In this document: positions 1 through 9,043 of the stretch, piece by piece
Position numbering within the stretch: the stretch's first letter is position 1
Layout: the number at the start of each line of letters is the position of its first letter
From: Verrucomicrobia bacterium UBA1629
GTDB lineage: Bacteria; Verrucomicrobiota; Kiritimatiellia; RFP12; UBA1067
Assembly: GCA_002321305.1 (NCBI GenBank)
Contig: DCMF01000017.1
Span: forward strand, 1-22,673
Direction of reading: 5' to 3'
DNA: 22,673 bases
The notes under the pieces: model-generated
Seen by the model: the letters and a program-made list of their open reading frames with translations, nothing else
What the model was told of the DNA's origin: nothing
The model's database searches: none
Position numbers and translations under genes: made by a program

Positions 1-12
1 ACGGCATCGCCG

Positions 13-30
13 TTCCGGCGCGACCCGGAA
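13..30. repeat. Short inverted repeat
   Basis: TTCCGG at 13-18 is the exact reverse complement of CCGGAA at 25-30, with a 6-nt spacer. It lies in the non-coding left end of the window. No T-tract follows on either strand, so it is not a canonical intrinsic terminator. A 6-bp arm in high-G+C DNA can arise by chance. Confidence 0.3.
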
Positions 31-108
31 GGCCTCTCGCACAGAAAGCAAACTCCGACGGGCGGCAAAAGGCTACGCTAACGCTTCGCCCAGCCGCTTC
101 GCACGATC

Positions 109-128
109 CGCCCGCCACCCTGCGGGCG
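109..128. repeat. 7-bp stem hairpin in the 3' non-coding region
   Basis: CGCCCGC (109-115) pairs perfectly with GCGGGCG (122-128) across a 6-nt loop. It lies about 160 bp beyond the stop of the last operon gene. It lacks a downstream T-run on either strand. It could be a dispersed genomic palindrome or a structure at the mRNA 3' end; the sequence alone does not decide. Confidence 0.45.
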
Positions 129-159
129 AGCAAATATCATCTTTCCTCTCCAAGGGTAG

Positions 160-181
160 GGGCGGCAGTCCCCTGCCGCCC
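160..181 (-). repeat. 9-bp perfect hairpin downstream of the operon
   Basis: GGGCGGCAG (160-168) and CTGCCGCCC (173-181) are exact reverse complements around a 4-nt loop. Read on the minus strand, the transcribed direction of the operon, the loop is GGGA, a member of the GNRA tetraloop class. It sits about 105 bp after the stop at 286. No U-tract follows, so it is more likely an mRNA 3'-end structure or a dispersed REP-like palindrome than a classical intrinsic terminator. Confidence 0.5.
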
Positions 182-285
182 GCGCGCTGCCGCCTGTTTG
201 CGCCGCGCGAAATGCGTTGTTTCTGCATGAAAACGGCGTCTCACAGGCGAAAATGGACGGTTTTGTCCCTGTCCTTCCTCTCCGC

Positions 286-2118
286 CTATTCGGGTCGGGA
301 GAAGAGCTTCCAGTCGAGCGGAGCCACCGCCGTCCCGTCCGGAAGAACGTAAGGCTCCTCCGTGTAGTTGACGGTCAGCGCCGTCCCGTCCGACCAGCGC
401 GTCTCGTAGACGCCCGGCGCAAGCTCCCGGTGGCCGTCGATGAACAGGTACTGCAGGCGGACGAAGCGGGCGTAGAGGTCGGCTCCCTCCTTGATCGCCG
501 CGATGGACCGCCGCAGCTCGTCGTCCGTCCCGCATCCGAGGTCGCCCTTGCCCATCCAGTCGTTGCCGTTGGAAAGGAACTTCGAGTAGAAGTAGAAGTT
601 CGGCCGCCCGCCGTACTCGAGCAGTTTGAGCCGCCAATACGAAGGCTGGACGGTGAAGTTCACCGTGGACGAGAACGGGTTCGAGACGATGAAGCCGTTG
701 TAGACGATCTGGAAGACCGGCACGAGCCGCTTCGCGAGTCCCTTGCCCGCGCGCCATTCGGCGGCAATCTTCTGCGGATCGTCGAACGAGGCGTAGAGGA
801 CCGAGTCGAGCGATGCGGCGAAGTGATCCATGCACCCCTCGCTCGCGAAGCCGCCGAACGCCCGCTTCGCCTCCTCCGCGCACAGTCCCCAATACCGGGC
901 CCCGTCCTTGAACGAAAGCGGATGGCGCGGATCGCGGCATTCCGGCGCCGGCAGGATGGAGACGACGTCGAAGTAGCCCAGGCCCTTGAATCCGAGCGCC
1001 GCCATGCGGTCCATGTCCTTCGTGGCGAAGCGCTCGTAGGCGCGCTGCGGGCAGATGCGGTAGGGGCGTCCGCCGCCCCAGTCCATGCCGGGCACCTCCT
1101 TCGGCGTGCCGTCCGCGTTCTTGACCGTCCACTCGACGTCCCAGTTGTCCGCGATGCGGTAGCCGTCCAGGAAGTTGCCGTGCGGCACGATCAGGTAGCC
1201 CGCCGCGCGCGCCGCGGCGACCGCCTCCTTCAGCTTCGCGTCGCCGCCCAGCAGGGGCTCGGACGGAAACGACTGCGGCCAGCGCCCGTCATGCCCGCCT
1301 ATGTTCCAGCCCACGAGGCAGAGCTCGGCGTTCGCGACGCCCTGCCGCTTGAGTTCGCGCACGATATCCTTCACGCGGTCGAACGTGACGCGCACCGTGA
1401 GCGGCGGCTCGTTCTCCGGCTGCTGGTACGGCTCGGGGCTCGGCACGGGCTTCCACGCCTGGCGGATGCGGATCTCCGGCGCCTCCACGGCCTGCTTGAG
1501 CACGGGATTCGCCTTTACGCGCTCGGCCAGCGGCGTCACGGCCTTGCGGTCGAGCTGGTACCGGCGGTAGCGCTTCGCGAGCGTCGCGTAGTCCGTCCCG
1601 GCCGGGAACTTGAAGTAGGCGATGGACAGGTCCTCGTGCGGCGCGCGGCAGAGGTCGGCGTCCAGCGTGCAGGAGAGCGCGTAGCGTCCGTCCGTCGCCT
1701 CGATTCGCAGACCGGGATAGTGCGCGAGCGAGGTGACGACGGCCAGGTACGCGCCGCGCGGCGTGCTCCAGCCGAACATGGGCAGGGGCATGCGAATGCC
1801 GTCCGTCGCGTAGACGCCGGCGTCGCGGTCGAACTCGCCGTAGCGTCCGTAGGACGAGAACCAATACCCGGCCTCGCCCTTCCGGGCGCGGGCGAAGTCC
1901 GGCGTGACGCGCAGCCCCGTCGCGTTCTTCGCGCGGATCTCCGCCGCGGAGAGGTCCAGCGTCCACCTGTCGCCCGCATCGGCGAGGGCGACACGGTTCG
2001 TTTCGGCCGACCCGTCCGGCTTCATCCAGACGAGCTCCGCCGTTTCCTCCGCCGCGCGGACGGATCCCGCAAAGAGAGCGAGCCCCGCGGCAATCGTGCG
2101 TATCTTCATGCTGTTCAT
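286..2118 (-). CDS. Secreted putative glycosidase, DUF5696/GH101-like
   Basis: This 610-residue exported protein is probably a glycan-cleaving enzyme with a TIM-barrel core. Residues 1-22 form a signal peptide (basic start, Leu/Ala-rich core, cleavage after VRA). A beta-rich N-terminal half to about 200 precedes a barrel-like region at about 230-560. The segment around Asp384 (GLGYFDVVS) followed by Glu427 (ASEGCMDHF) resembles the nucleophile/acid arrangement of DUF5696 and GH101-type alpha-glycosidases. I recall this family by pattern only, so the substrate is open. The start ATG overlaps the stop of the GH92-GH78 gene (ATGA at 2115-2118), which suggests translational coupling. AAAGGGAC lies just upstream of the start. 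A second ATG at 2109 is possible. This is the last gene of the operon. Confidence 0.72.
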   Translation of the reverse strand: MNSMKIRTIAAGLALFAGSVRAAEETAELVWMKPDGSAETNRVALADAGDRWTLDLSAAEIRAKNATGLRVTPDFARARKGEAGYWFSSYGRYGEFDRDAGVYATDGIRMPLPMFGWSTPRGAYLAVVTSLAHYPGLRIEATDGRYALSCTLDADLCRAPHEDLSIAYFKFPAGTDYATLAKRYRRYQLDRKAVTPLAERVKANPVLKQAVEAPEIRIRQAWKPVPSPEPYQQPENEPPLTVRVTFDRVKDIVRELKRQGVANAELCLVGWNIGGHDGRWPQSFPSEPLLGGDAKLKEAVAAARAAGYLIVPHGNFLDGYRIADNWDVEWTVKNADGTPKEVPGMDWGGGRPYRICPQRAYERFATKDMDRMAALGFKGLGYFDVVSILPAPECRDPRHPLSFKDGARYWGLCAEEAKRAFGGFASEGCMDHFAASLDSVLYASFDDPQKIAAEWRAGKGLAKRLVPVFQIVYNGFIVSNPFSSTVNFTVQPSYWRLKLLEYGGRPNFYFYSKFLSNGNDWMGKGDLGCGTDDELRRSIAAIKEGADLYARFVRLQYLFIDGHRELAPGVYETRWSDGTALTVNYTEEPYVLPDGTAVAPLDWKLFSRPE

Positions 2119-5100
2119 CGTTTTGTCCCTTTCGAAATATCCTTTGCCGACAGACGCCAGCCACCCGGCAAACGGACGGTCTTCTCGACGGCGCCGTCCC
2201 CGGACCGCCGCCAGCCGAGCTCCAGCTTGCCGTCTTCAACCGGCAGGGCGGCTTCGCAAAAGGCGAGCGGGCTTTCCGCCGGCGGCTCGAACACGACCGT
2301 CCGCGCGGCGTAGTCGATCTTCTTCACGCCGAGGACGTCCCGCACGAGCAGGACCGCCGCGTGGCTCGCGAACCCGTGACAGCAGCTGTGCGTGGGCTTG
2401 TCGAACTCCCACAGCGTACCCGTCCGCGCCGCCATCGCGGCGAAGTAGCCGCGGCACTCCTCCAGGACCTTTCCGGACAGCCCGGCGCGCGACAGGCACT
2501 CGAGCCGCAGATAGTTGCCGATGAAGGCGTTCGACGGGGCGACCTGCGGATAGGCGAGCGGCTTCTTCTCCGCGTCCAGCCGCGACGGTCCGAACGATTC
2601 GACCAGCGTCCGCCAGAGCGCCGGGTGCGTCTCCGGCGTCGCCACCTTGAAGAAGAAGGCGTAATACTGGCACGTCTCCGAGATGTCGTCCGGGCGGACG
2701 GCGAGCGAACCGTCCGCCTGCCGCACGGCATGGTCGCGGAACCAGCGCCCGTCCCAGCTCTGGCGGCGCACCGTTTCGCGCACGCGTGCCGCCTCCGCCG
2801 CGAGGTCGGGCCTCCCGTACAGGCGGTCCACGGCGTCCAGCGTCTCCGCCCACAGCATGTTGGAGGGGTAGTTCACGTCCTGCACCCACTTGTTCGCCTG
2901 CGACCACTCGACGAACACCCAACCCGGCAGCTTTTCGAGCAGCCCATCCGCATTGCGGTACTTCCAGAGGAAGGCGACCAGCTTCTCCAGGCGCGGGCGG
3001 AAGGCGGCGACAAGCCGCGCGTCGCCGCCGCGCCGGACGTACTCGTCCAGCTCGAGGACGAGCCACATCGCCCAGTTCGGAATGTAGTTGCCGTTCACGT
3101 GGTCGCCCGGATAGCACATCGGCAGCATGCCGTCGGCGACGTCGAATGACGCGGCCCGCGCATAGTTGTCGAGGAAGAGGTCTTCGAGCGCAAGCGAGCC
3201 CGTCAGCAGGCGGCTGACGCGTCCGATGAAGAAGCTGTCGCACAGCCACCCCGCCCGCTCGCGGCTCGGACAGTCGGTGAACACGTCGACGGCGTTCTGG
3301 GCGAACGTCTCGCGCGCGGCGTCGAACACGGCGTTCAGCTGCGGGTCGGCGCTCTCGAACCGCGCCCGGTACGCCGCCGCGTTCTTGCAGGCGCGCACGT
3401 AGGGCGCGGAGACCTCCGCCAGCCCGTCTTGCATGAAGAGGTGGACGTAGCGGAACGTGTTCGGCTCGAAGTTCTCCAGCCGGTAGACGCCCGGCTCCTT
3501 CAGGTCGTAGACGAACCCGAAGTCCGCCCCGATCCGCTGCGGATCGACCTTCCCGTTCGTCAGCACCTCGTCGAACGTGACGATGAGCCGCCCCGGACGC
3601 CGGCAGTCGACGGTCAGCCCCAGGAACCCCGTGTCGTTGAAGCCGCCGTCGAGGAGCACCCCCTTCCCGTCGCCGATGCGGATCTCCCGCCCGGCGAAGG
3701 GCTGCGTCCGCGTCACCTCGACGCGCGCAATGACGTCGTGCACGTCGATTTCCAGTTCGTTTGCCGGAAAGGCGTCGCGCGCGGCGTTCCAGCCGTCCCA
3801 GGTCACGTGCCGCTGCGGCGGCACCGTGCGCGCGGCGTCGTAGCGCGCCTCGGTCGCGCCCACAAACGAAAGCGGCCGGACGTCGAGACGCGGCGGCGGC
3901 GCAAGGCGCGGCAGGAGCGGACGCGCCGCCGTCCGCGCGAGCGCGATCGCCTCCGCCGGCGCGTTCGTCCGCCAGTCCGCGAAATCAGGCGCGAGGGCGT
4001 AAGCCTCCGCGAAGCCGCGCTGGTAGGAGAACCGCGAACAGCGCTGCACCTTCGGGAGGACGCGCGCCGCGAAGCCGTCCGGCGTCCCCGTCGCCAGCGC
4101 GCACGCGCCGTCCACGCGGACTTCCGCCTGGAGGAAGCCCGCGTCTTTCGGAATGTAGAAGTTGGGCACGTTGTAGTTCAGGACCTCGACCGCCACGGCG
4201 TTCGTCCCCGCGCGGACCGGGAGTTCCCACTCGTCCACGCGGTAGGAGCCGTTCGGCCCGCGCGCGGGCCCGTAGCCGACGAACGTCCCGTTCAGGAAGA
4301 CCCGGTACAGGGAGGATGCCGCGATGCGCAAGACCGCCTTCTGCCCTTCCCGCGCCGCGAAGTCGCCGCGAAAGCCGAGAAAGACGTTCTTCTCGTCCGC
4401 GCGCCCCTCTGCCCAGACCGGCTTCGCGGCGGAAAAGAACGCCGTCTTCGCCGCATCGTCCGCCCGTTTCATCCGGTAGACGAGCGTACCGCCCTTCGCG
4501 AGATCGGCGTGGCGGAGCTTGAAGTCCGGCACGGTCTTCCCGTTCAGCACGACTTCGGCGACCGTGCCGCCGGGCGTGAAGTTTTCCGTCCGTATCGTCA
4601 GCGTCTTTCCGCCGGGCAGGGACAGTTCGGCGCCCGGAACCTGCGGCGCCCCCACGACGTACTCGCCGCCGCACGGGTCGAACGGATAGAATCCCAGCGC
4701 GCTGAAGACGTACCACGCCGACATCTGCCCGCAGTCATCGTTGCCGCACAGCCCGTCGGGCGTCGGACGGTACTGCGTGTCGAAGACCTCCTTGACGTAC
4801 TTCGCCGCGAGATCGGGACGTCCGAGAAGCGAGAAGAAGTAGATGACGTGGTGGCTCGGCTCGTTGCCGTGGGCGTACTGCCCGATCAGCCCCGTCACGT
4901 CGCTCACGCCGTTCTCGCCGTAGGCGACCGATTCGCCCGAGAAGAGCCGCTGCAGTTGCGCGAGCGCCGCGTCGCGCCCGCCCAGCGCGGCGACGAGGCC
5001 GTCCGGATCGTGCAGGACGTGCCACGTGTACTGCATCGCGTTGCCCTCGGTGAAGTCGTTCGGCTGGAACCAGCAGTGCCCGCACGCCTTCGGGTCGAAC

Positions 5101-6638
5101 GGCTCGCGCCAGCCGCCCGCCGCGTTCCGTCCGCGCGCGAACTTCGTCGCGGGGTCGAGCGCGTTGCGCCAGAAGCCCGAGCGCCGCGCGAAGAACGCCG
5201 ACTCGTCCGCCTTGCCGAGCGCGAAGGCGAAACGCGCCGCGCAGGCGTCGTCGTAGGCGCCCTCGAAGAGACGCGAGACGGACTCGCCCACGACCTTGTG
5301 CCCCCGGCTGCCGCCCGTCAGCGCGTCGTACGGCAAGTAGCCGTACCGCTCCAGCAGCGGCCAGTCCTCCTTGAGCAGGCCCCACGTCGAGTCGCTCACC
5401 GCCTTGTGTTCGCGCGTCAGCGAATCATGGACGGCCCGCCACGCGAGGTCGACGTCGTAGCCCCGGAAGCCCTTCAGGTAGGCGTCGGCGATGACGGGCA
5501 CGGCGTGGTGGCCGATCATGCAGTGGTTGTCCGTGCCGCGCAGCCCCCAGATCGGCAGGTAGCCGTTCCTTTTGTAGACGTCGAGAAGCGAACGCACGAA
5601 GCCGTCCACCCGCTCGGGCGCGAGCAGCGTGTAGAGCGGATGCGCCGCGCGGAAAGTATCCCAGAGCGAGAACGTCGAGTAGTCTGTGCGCCCGACATCG
5701 CCGATGTCGTTCGGCTGGATCGCCGTGCGGTAGAGCGCGGCGTAAAACGAGGCGCGCACGGCGGGATCCGTCCCCGGCGCCAGGCGAACGCGCGAAAGGT
5801 AGGCATCCCACGCCGCCCCGGTCCGCGCGGCGACCGTCTCGAAGGGAACGCCCTTCAGCTCGGCGTCGAGGTTCGCGGCGGCGGCCTCGGCGGACGTCGC
5901 CGACAGCGCGAGGCGCACCTCGAGCACGCCGTCCGGCAGGACGCCGAAATCGCAGACGCCGCCCGTGCGCGACACGACGGGACGCGAAAAGTCGAACGCG
6001 CAGAAGATCTCGTAGTCCACCCAGGCGCGCACCTTGCGCCGCGCGACGAGCCGCGTGGGCGAGAGCGCGCGCAGTTCCGCCTCCTTCACCCAGGTCGCGA
6101 ACACGCCCCAGAGCGAACCGTCGTCCTTGCCGCGCCGGGCGATCGTCCAGTCGAGGTCGGCCAGAAGTTTCGCGGACGCGCCTTTCGGATAGGCGAAGCG
6201 GTAGACGGCGCCGTGGGGCGAGGCGGCGACCGAACAGGAGATGCCGTCGGCGAGATCGACCGCGTAGAAGCCGGGCCGCGCCGTCTCCGTCTCCTTCCGC
6301 ATACGGACCGCACGTGGCGCGTCCCCCGCAAACGGCAGAATGCCGAAGTCGCCGCCGCCCGGGCAACCCGTCCCGGAAAGGCGCGTCTGCGAAAAGCGCC
6401 AGAGCCAGCCGTCGCCATGCTGGTAGCCCGACGTGTGCGCCCAGTCGCCGACGTACTTCCCGGGCGAGGCCGACGTGTCGGGACCCGCCTGCACCGCGCC
6501 GAACGGTGCGCACGCCGCCGGCGAGACGTGCCCGAGCCCCGCCGTGCCGACGAACAAGTCGACCGGCTCGTCTGCGCGACCTGTAAAGGCCGCGACGGCA
6601 AACGCCGCGGCCGCTAATGAGGTTCGTATACCCGACAC
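2115..6638 (-). CDS. GH92 alpha-mannosidase fused to GH78 alpha-L-rhamnosidase-like enzyme
   Basis: A 1507-residue exported two-enzyme protein. After a signal peptide (about 1-22, ending GRA), residues 24-725 are a complete GH92 exo-alpha-mannosidase module (calcium-dependent in characterised members). It opens with VDLFVGTAGLGHVSP and carries RLSGTGCPGGGD (86-97), WGLRGTDNHCMIGHHAVP (364-381), HGNEPSHH (590-597, Glu593 the likely acid) and GNDDCGQMSAWYVFSALGFYP (632-652, catalytic-base region). From about residue 730 a second full-length module begins with no real linker: a rhamnosidase-type beta-sandwich, then an alpha/alpha-barrel with TDCPSRERAGWLCD (1121-1134), as in GH78 proteins. The start is GTG: AAGGAG sits 5 nt upstream and no in-frame ATG fits. 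The gap to the LamG gene is 35 bp, and the stop overlaps the next start by 4 bp. Substrates are inferred from family only. Confidence 0.92.
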   Translation of the reverse strand: MSGIRTSLAAAAFAVAAFTGRADEPVDLFVGTAGLGHVSPAACAPFGAVQAGPDTSASPGKYVGDWAHTSGYQHGDGWLWRFSQTRLSGTGCPGGGDFGILPFAGDAPRAVRMRKETETARPGFYAVDLADGISCSVAASPHGAVYRFAYPKGASAKLLADLDWTIARRGKDDGSLWGVFATWVKEAELRALSPTRLVARRKVRAWVDYEIFCAFDFSRPVVSRTGGVCDFGVLPDGVLEVRLALSATSAEAAAANLDAELKGVPFETVAARTGAAWDAYLSRVRLAPGTDPAVRASFYAALYRTAIQPNDIGDVGRTDYSTFSLWDTFRAAHPLYTLLAPERVDGFVRSLLDVYKRNGYLPIWGLRGTDNHCMIGHHAVPVIADAYLKGFRGYDVDLAWRAVHDSLTREHKAVSDSTWGLLKEDWPLLERYGYLPYDALTGGSRGHKVVGESVSRLFEGAYDDACAARFAFALGKADESAFFARRSGFWRNALDPATKFARGRNAAGGWREPFDPKACGHCWFQPNDFTEGNAMQYTWHVLHDPDGLVAALGGRDAALAQLQRLFSGESVAYGENGVSDVTGLIGQYAHGNEPSHHVIYFFSLLGRPDLAAKYVKEVFDTQYRPTPDGLCGNDDCGQMSAWYVFSALGFYPFDPCGGEYVVGAPQVPGAELSLPGGKTLTIRTENFTPGGTVAEVVLNGKTVPDFKLRHADLAKGGTLVYRMKRADDAAKTAFFSAAKPVWAEGRADEKNVFLGFRGDFAAREGQKAVLRIAASSLYRVFLNGTFVGYGPARGPNGSYRVDEWELPVRAGTNAVAVEVLNYNVPNFYIPKDAGFLQAEVRVDGACALATGTPDGFAARVLPKVQRCSRFSYQRGFAEAYALAPDFADWRTNAPAEAIALARTAARPLLPRLAPPPRLDVRPLSFVGATEARYDAARTVPPQRHVTWDGWNAARDAFPANELEIDVHDVIARVEVTRTQPFAGREIRIGDGKGVLLDGGFNDTGFLGLTVDCRRPGRLIVTFDEVLTNGKVDPQRIGADFGFVYDLKEPGVYRLENFEPNTFRYVHLFMQDGLAEVSAPYVRACKNAAAYRARFESADPQLNAVFDAARETFAQNAVDVFTDCPSRERAGWLCDSFFIGRVSRLLTGSLALEDLFLDNYARAASFDVADGMLPMCYPGDHVNGNYIPNWAMWLVLELDEYVRRGGDARLVAAFRPRLEKLVAFLWKYRNADGLLEKLPGWVFVEWSQANKWVQDVNYPSNMLWAETLDAVDRLYGRPDLAAEAARVRETVRRQSWDGRWFRDHAVRQADGSLAVRPDDISETCQYYAFFFKVATPETHPALWRTLVESFGPSRLDAEKKPLAYPQVAPSNAFIGNYLRLECLSRAGLSGKVLEECRGYFAAMAARTGTLWEFDKPTHSCCHGFASHAAVLLVRDVLGVKKIDYAARTVVFEPPAESPLAFCEAALPVEDGKLELGWRRSGDGAVEKTVRLPGGWRLSAKDISKGTKR

Positions 6639-6673
6639 TTTCCGCTCCTTGCCGAATGTCTCCAGACTGCGGA

Positions 6674-8992
6674 TCAGCGCACGATCAGGGCGAAGCCCGG
6701 ACGACGGGCGCGCAGGAAGTCTTTGACTCCCAGACTGCCCAGACTGCCGCGCGACACGCGCAATTCGTCCAGATTGCCGTCAAACTGCCCAAACGAGAGC
6801 ACACTGTCCGAGAGATTGTCGACGGACAACAGACCGTCCACTTCCTTTGCTTCGACCACTTTGTAGTCGCGGTAGACCGTGACCGTCGTTCTCGCATCGT
6901 CCGCGGAAGGCGCGAAAACAATCCCGACATGCGACCAGTCGCTGCCGAGCGAATCCGCCGAGACCGTCGTATCGCCGCCCACGACAACTTTCAGGCCGTC
7001 ACCCGTCTGCCGCAGCGCCCAGACGGTGTTCGTCTCCGTTCCTTTGACGCCCAAGAGGGCGATCAGATCCGTATCGGCGGACGCCTTGCCGCGCACGAAG
7101 AACTCGACCGTCTGATCGGGACGCTCCAGGAGCGAAAGGCGCGAATAGGCGGCGGCGCCCTTCGCCAGCGAGAGCGAACCCTTGTTTTCGGGACGTTCCG
7201 AAAGGGGGTTCTTGTCCGCATCGAGAAGCTGCCCCACGCAAGGACGCACGACGGCGGCCTCGCCCGTGAAGACCGGCGTTTCCACATACGCCGCGAGCAA
7301 ATCCGTCGTCGTGTCGAACGGCGCCCAGACGAGCGTCGCGCCCTCGACACGCTTCGTCGTCAGGAACTCGCTCGGCTTGAGCGCCTTGCGCGTCAGGCGG
7401 AACGCATCCAGCTTCATGTCCGTGAATCCCGTACCGTACTGAGAAGCAGCCAGGTAGAGATTCTTCGCCGCCGACAGGTCAACGCCGGAGCCTCGGCCAA
7501 CAAGCAGATAGTCCAGATAAAAGCTGATCGACTTGGCCGTCTTGTCGTAGACGCACGCCAGATGATGCCACTTACCGTCGACAATCTGAGGCGTCGGCTC
7601 CACCCACCGCTTGTAAGATGCGTCCGTGCAGTTCAAGTAGCCGCCCTCCAGAACCTGGACATTCCAACATCCTTCAGCCACAAGCAACCCAACGTTTCGG
7701 GTGGAAGAACCGCTCTCCGCCTTGAAGAACACCTCAACCGTATAGTTTTCTCCCATGGCCTCGGATGCGTCCGAAATGAGAATCCGGGCAGCGGTTTCAT
7801 TCTCTTTGCCGGAAAGCACAAGTGCCCCTCCGTTGGCATAGTCCGCCGGGCTGAGGACAGTCGCGTACATGCGACTTCCCGGCATGTCATCGGACTCCAG
7901 ATTGCCCGTCGCCCCGTCGTAGAAGGTAATCTCCGCCGCACGCGCCGGATGGACGGCATTCCAGGACAGCGAAGTCCCGGTCGCCGATTCCCAGCCGCGC
8001 GCACAGGGGAACTCATCGGCCCCGACGGCAGACGGCTCGTCAAATGGCAGATAGACGGCCACATCGTCTTCCTGATCGTGCGCAACAGCCCGGTAGCCGA
8101 GGAACTCGCGCGCCGTCAAGACGCGACCTGTGACGCGAAATTCGTCAAGGGAACCGTTCTTGAAGTTCGCCCAGACCCTCTGCGGAACGCATCCGATGAT
8201 GACGGGCCGACCCGCGAGATTGGGAGCCTCACCTTCCGGGAGTGCCAAGCTCCCGAGAATCTGGTAATCCTGAAAGACTTGCCAGGTTCTTGTTGTGGAA
8301 TCATATGTCACCGCGACATGATGCCATTTCCCGTCGCTAAGGGACGGACCATTCCTTGTACCTGTTGTCCGTACGGACGCGCCACCGCCCTTTGACGTCA
8401 AGACCAAGTACCCGCCATCGTTCTCGGAACGTCGAACCAGTTCAAGCCGCCAGCAATCGTTTGTGTCCCAATTCTCAAAGCTTGACTCTCCTATGCCGCG
8501 GCAGACAAGAGTCTGGGGCTTCATCTCCCGCGTCTTCACAAACAACTCGACCGTGAAACTGCCATTCGCGAGCCGCCAAGCATTATTCTCCCCCTGCTCG
8601 TCGTCAATGCGGATAACGCCAGTTCCTTTGCCTTCGCGAAAATGCACACACCTGTCATTCGCCAATGCATTCATTCCGTCCAACAGCGAAACTGTCGAGG
8701 GCCAGTCGTTCGTGCCGCCGACCACCCAGCCGCCGTGCTTCCATGTGGCAGAAGCCGTGTCGAGAGAGTCCGCCACGCCCTTGAAAGACGATCCGACCTC
8801 GTTTGTAAGGAAAACCCCATAGTCGACCGTCCCGACCTCTGGAAGGTCGCTGAACCGATACCACACAAGCGTGTCGGCGTCTGTCGCATGGACAGCCGTT
8901 GCCGAAATCGACAACATGGCCGCGAGAAGGTTTTTGAATCGGCTATGGCATAGACGCCTCTTCTTCGAATTTGAATACGCAGAACCTCTCAT
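6674..8992 (-). CDS. Secreted protein with three LamG-like jellyroll repeats
   Basis: A 772-residue exported protein built from three concanavalin A/LamG-type beta-jellyrolls, probably a surface glycan-binding or adhesive protein. No catalytic motif is seen. The signal peptide has a long basic n-region (KKRRLCHSRFK), a hydrophobic core and cleavage near residue 36 (AVHA). Repeats fall at about 40-300, 310-545 and 552-765. Each has the family signature near its end: DGKWHHVAVTYD then LDEFRV; DGKWHHLACVYD then LDAFRL; SDWSHVGIVFA then LDELRV. G+C is lower than in its neighbours: 30 of 60 bases at 8281-8340, against 45 of 60 at 3001-3060. This hints at a different origin. AAAGGA lies 8 nt before the ATG. 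A nearby ATG at 8997 is out of frame and stops at its third codon. Confidence 0.85.
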   Translation of the reverse strand: MRGSAYSNSKKRRLCHSRFKNLLAAMLSISATAVHATDADTLVWYRFSDLPEVGTVDYGVFLTNEVGSSFKGVADSLDTASATWKHGGWVVGGTNDWPSTVSLLDGMNALANDRCVHFREGKGTGVIRIDDEQGENNAWRLANGSFTVELFVKTREMKPQTLVCRGIGESSFENWDTNDCWRLELVRRSENDGGYLVLTSKGGGASVRTTGTRNGPSLSDGKWHHVAVTYDSTTRTWQVFQDYQILGSLALPEGEAPNLAGRPVIIGCVPQRVWANFKNGSLDEFRVTGRVLTAREFLGYRAVAHDQEDDVAVYLPFDEPSAVGADEFPCARGWESATGTSLSWNAVHPARAAEITFYDGATGNLESDDMPGSRMYATVLSPADYANGGALVLSGKENETAARILISDASEAMGENYTVEVFFKAESGSSTRNVGLLVAEGCWNVQVLEGGYLNCTDASYKRWVEPTPQIVDGKWHHLACVYDKTAKSISFYLDYLLVGRGSGVDLSAAKNLYLAASQYGTGFTDMKLDAFRLTRKALKPSEFLTTKRVEGATLVWAPFDTTTDLLAAYVETPVFTGEAAVVRPCVGQLLDADKNPLSERPENKGSLSLAKGAAAYSRLSLLERPDQTVEFFVRGKASADTDLIALLGVKGTETNTVWALRQTGDGLKVVVGGDTTVSADSLGSDWSHVGIVFAPSADDARTTVTVYRDYKVVEAKEVDGLLSVDNLSDSVLSFGQFDGNLDELRVSRGSLGSLGVKDFLRARRPGFALIVR

Positions 8993-9027
8993 CTCATCTG
9001 TCCTTTCTCTTGGTTTGGTTTGTGTTT

Positions 9028-9039
9028 GATTTGCAAATC
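9028..9039. promoter_or_regulatory. 12-bp palindrome between GH2 and LamG genes
   Basis: GATTTGCAAATC is a perfect 12-bp palindrome inside the 51-bp A+T-rich gap between the GH2 stop and the LamG start. This gap is the longest inside the operon. The palindrome could be a regulator-binding site or part of a weak internal promoter. I see no convincing -35/-10 pair, so function is unproven. Confidence 0.35.
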
Positions 9040-9043
9040 GCGT

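Noticed and set aside
78..233. A 51-codon minus-strand frame (MQKQRISRG...) after the operon
   Set aside because: No Shine-Dalgarno, an Arg/Gly-rich product, and it spans the two hairpins; more likely non-coding.
217..2313. A 698-codon plus-strand frame opposite the DUF5696-like gene
   Set aside because: Arginine-rich antisense shadow without domains; the minus strand has signal peptide, barrel motifs and operon overlap.
3429..6617. A 1062-codon plus-strand open frame opposite the GH92-GH78 gene
   Set aside because: It is Arg/Val/Glu-rich with no recognisable motif, lies entirely antisense to a gene with full family motifs, and is the expected by-product of strong G/C third-position bias.
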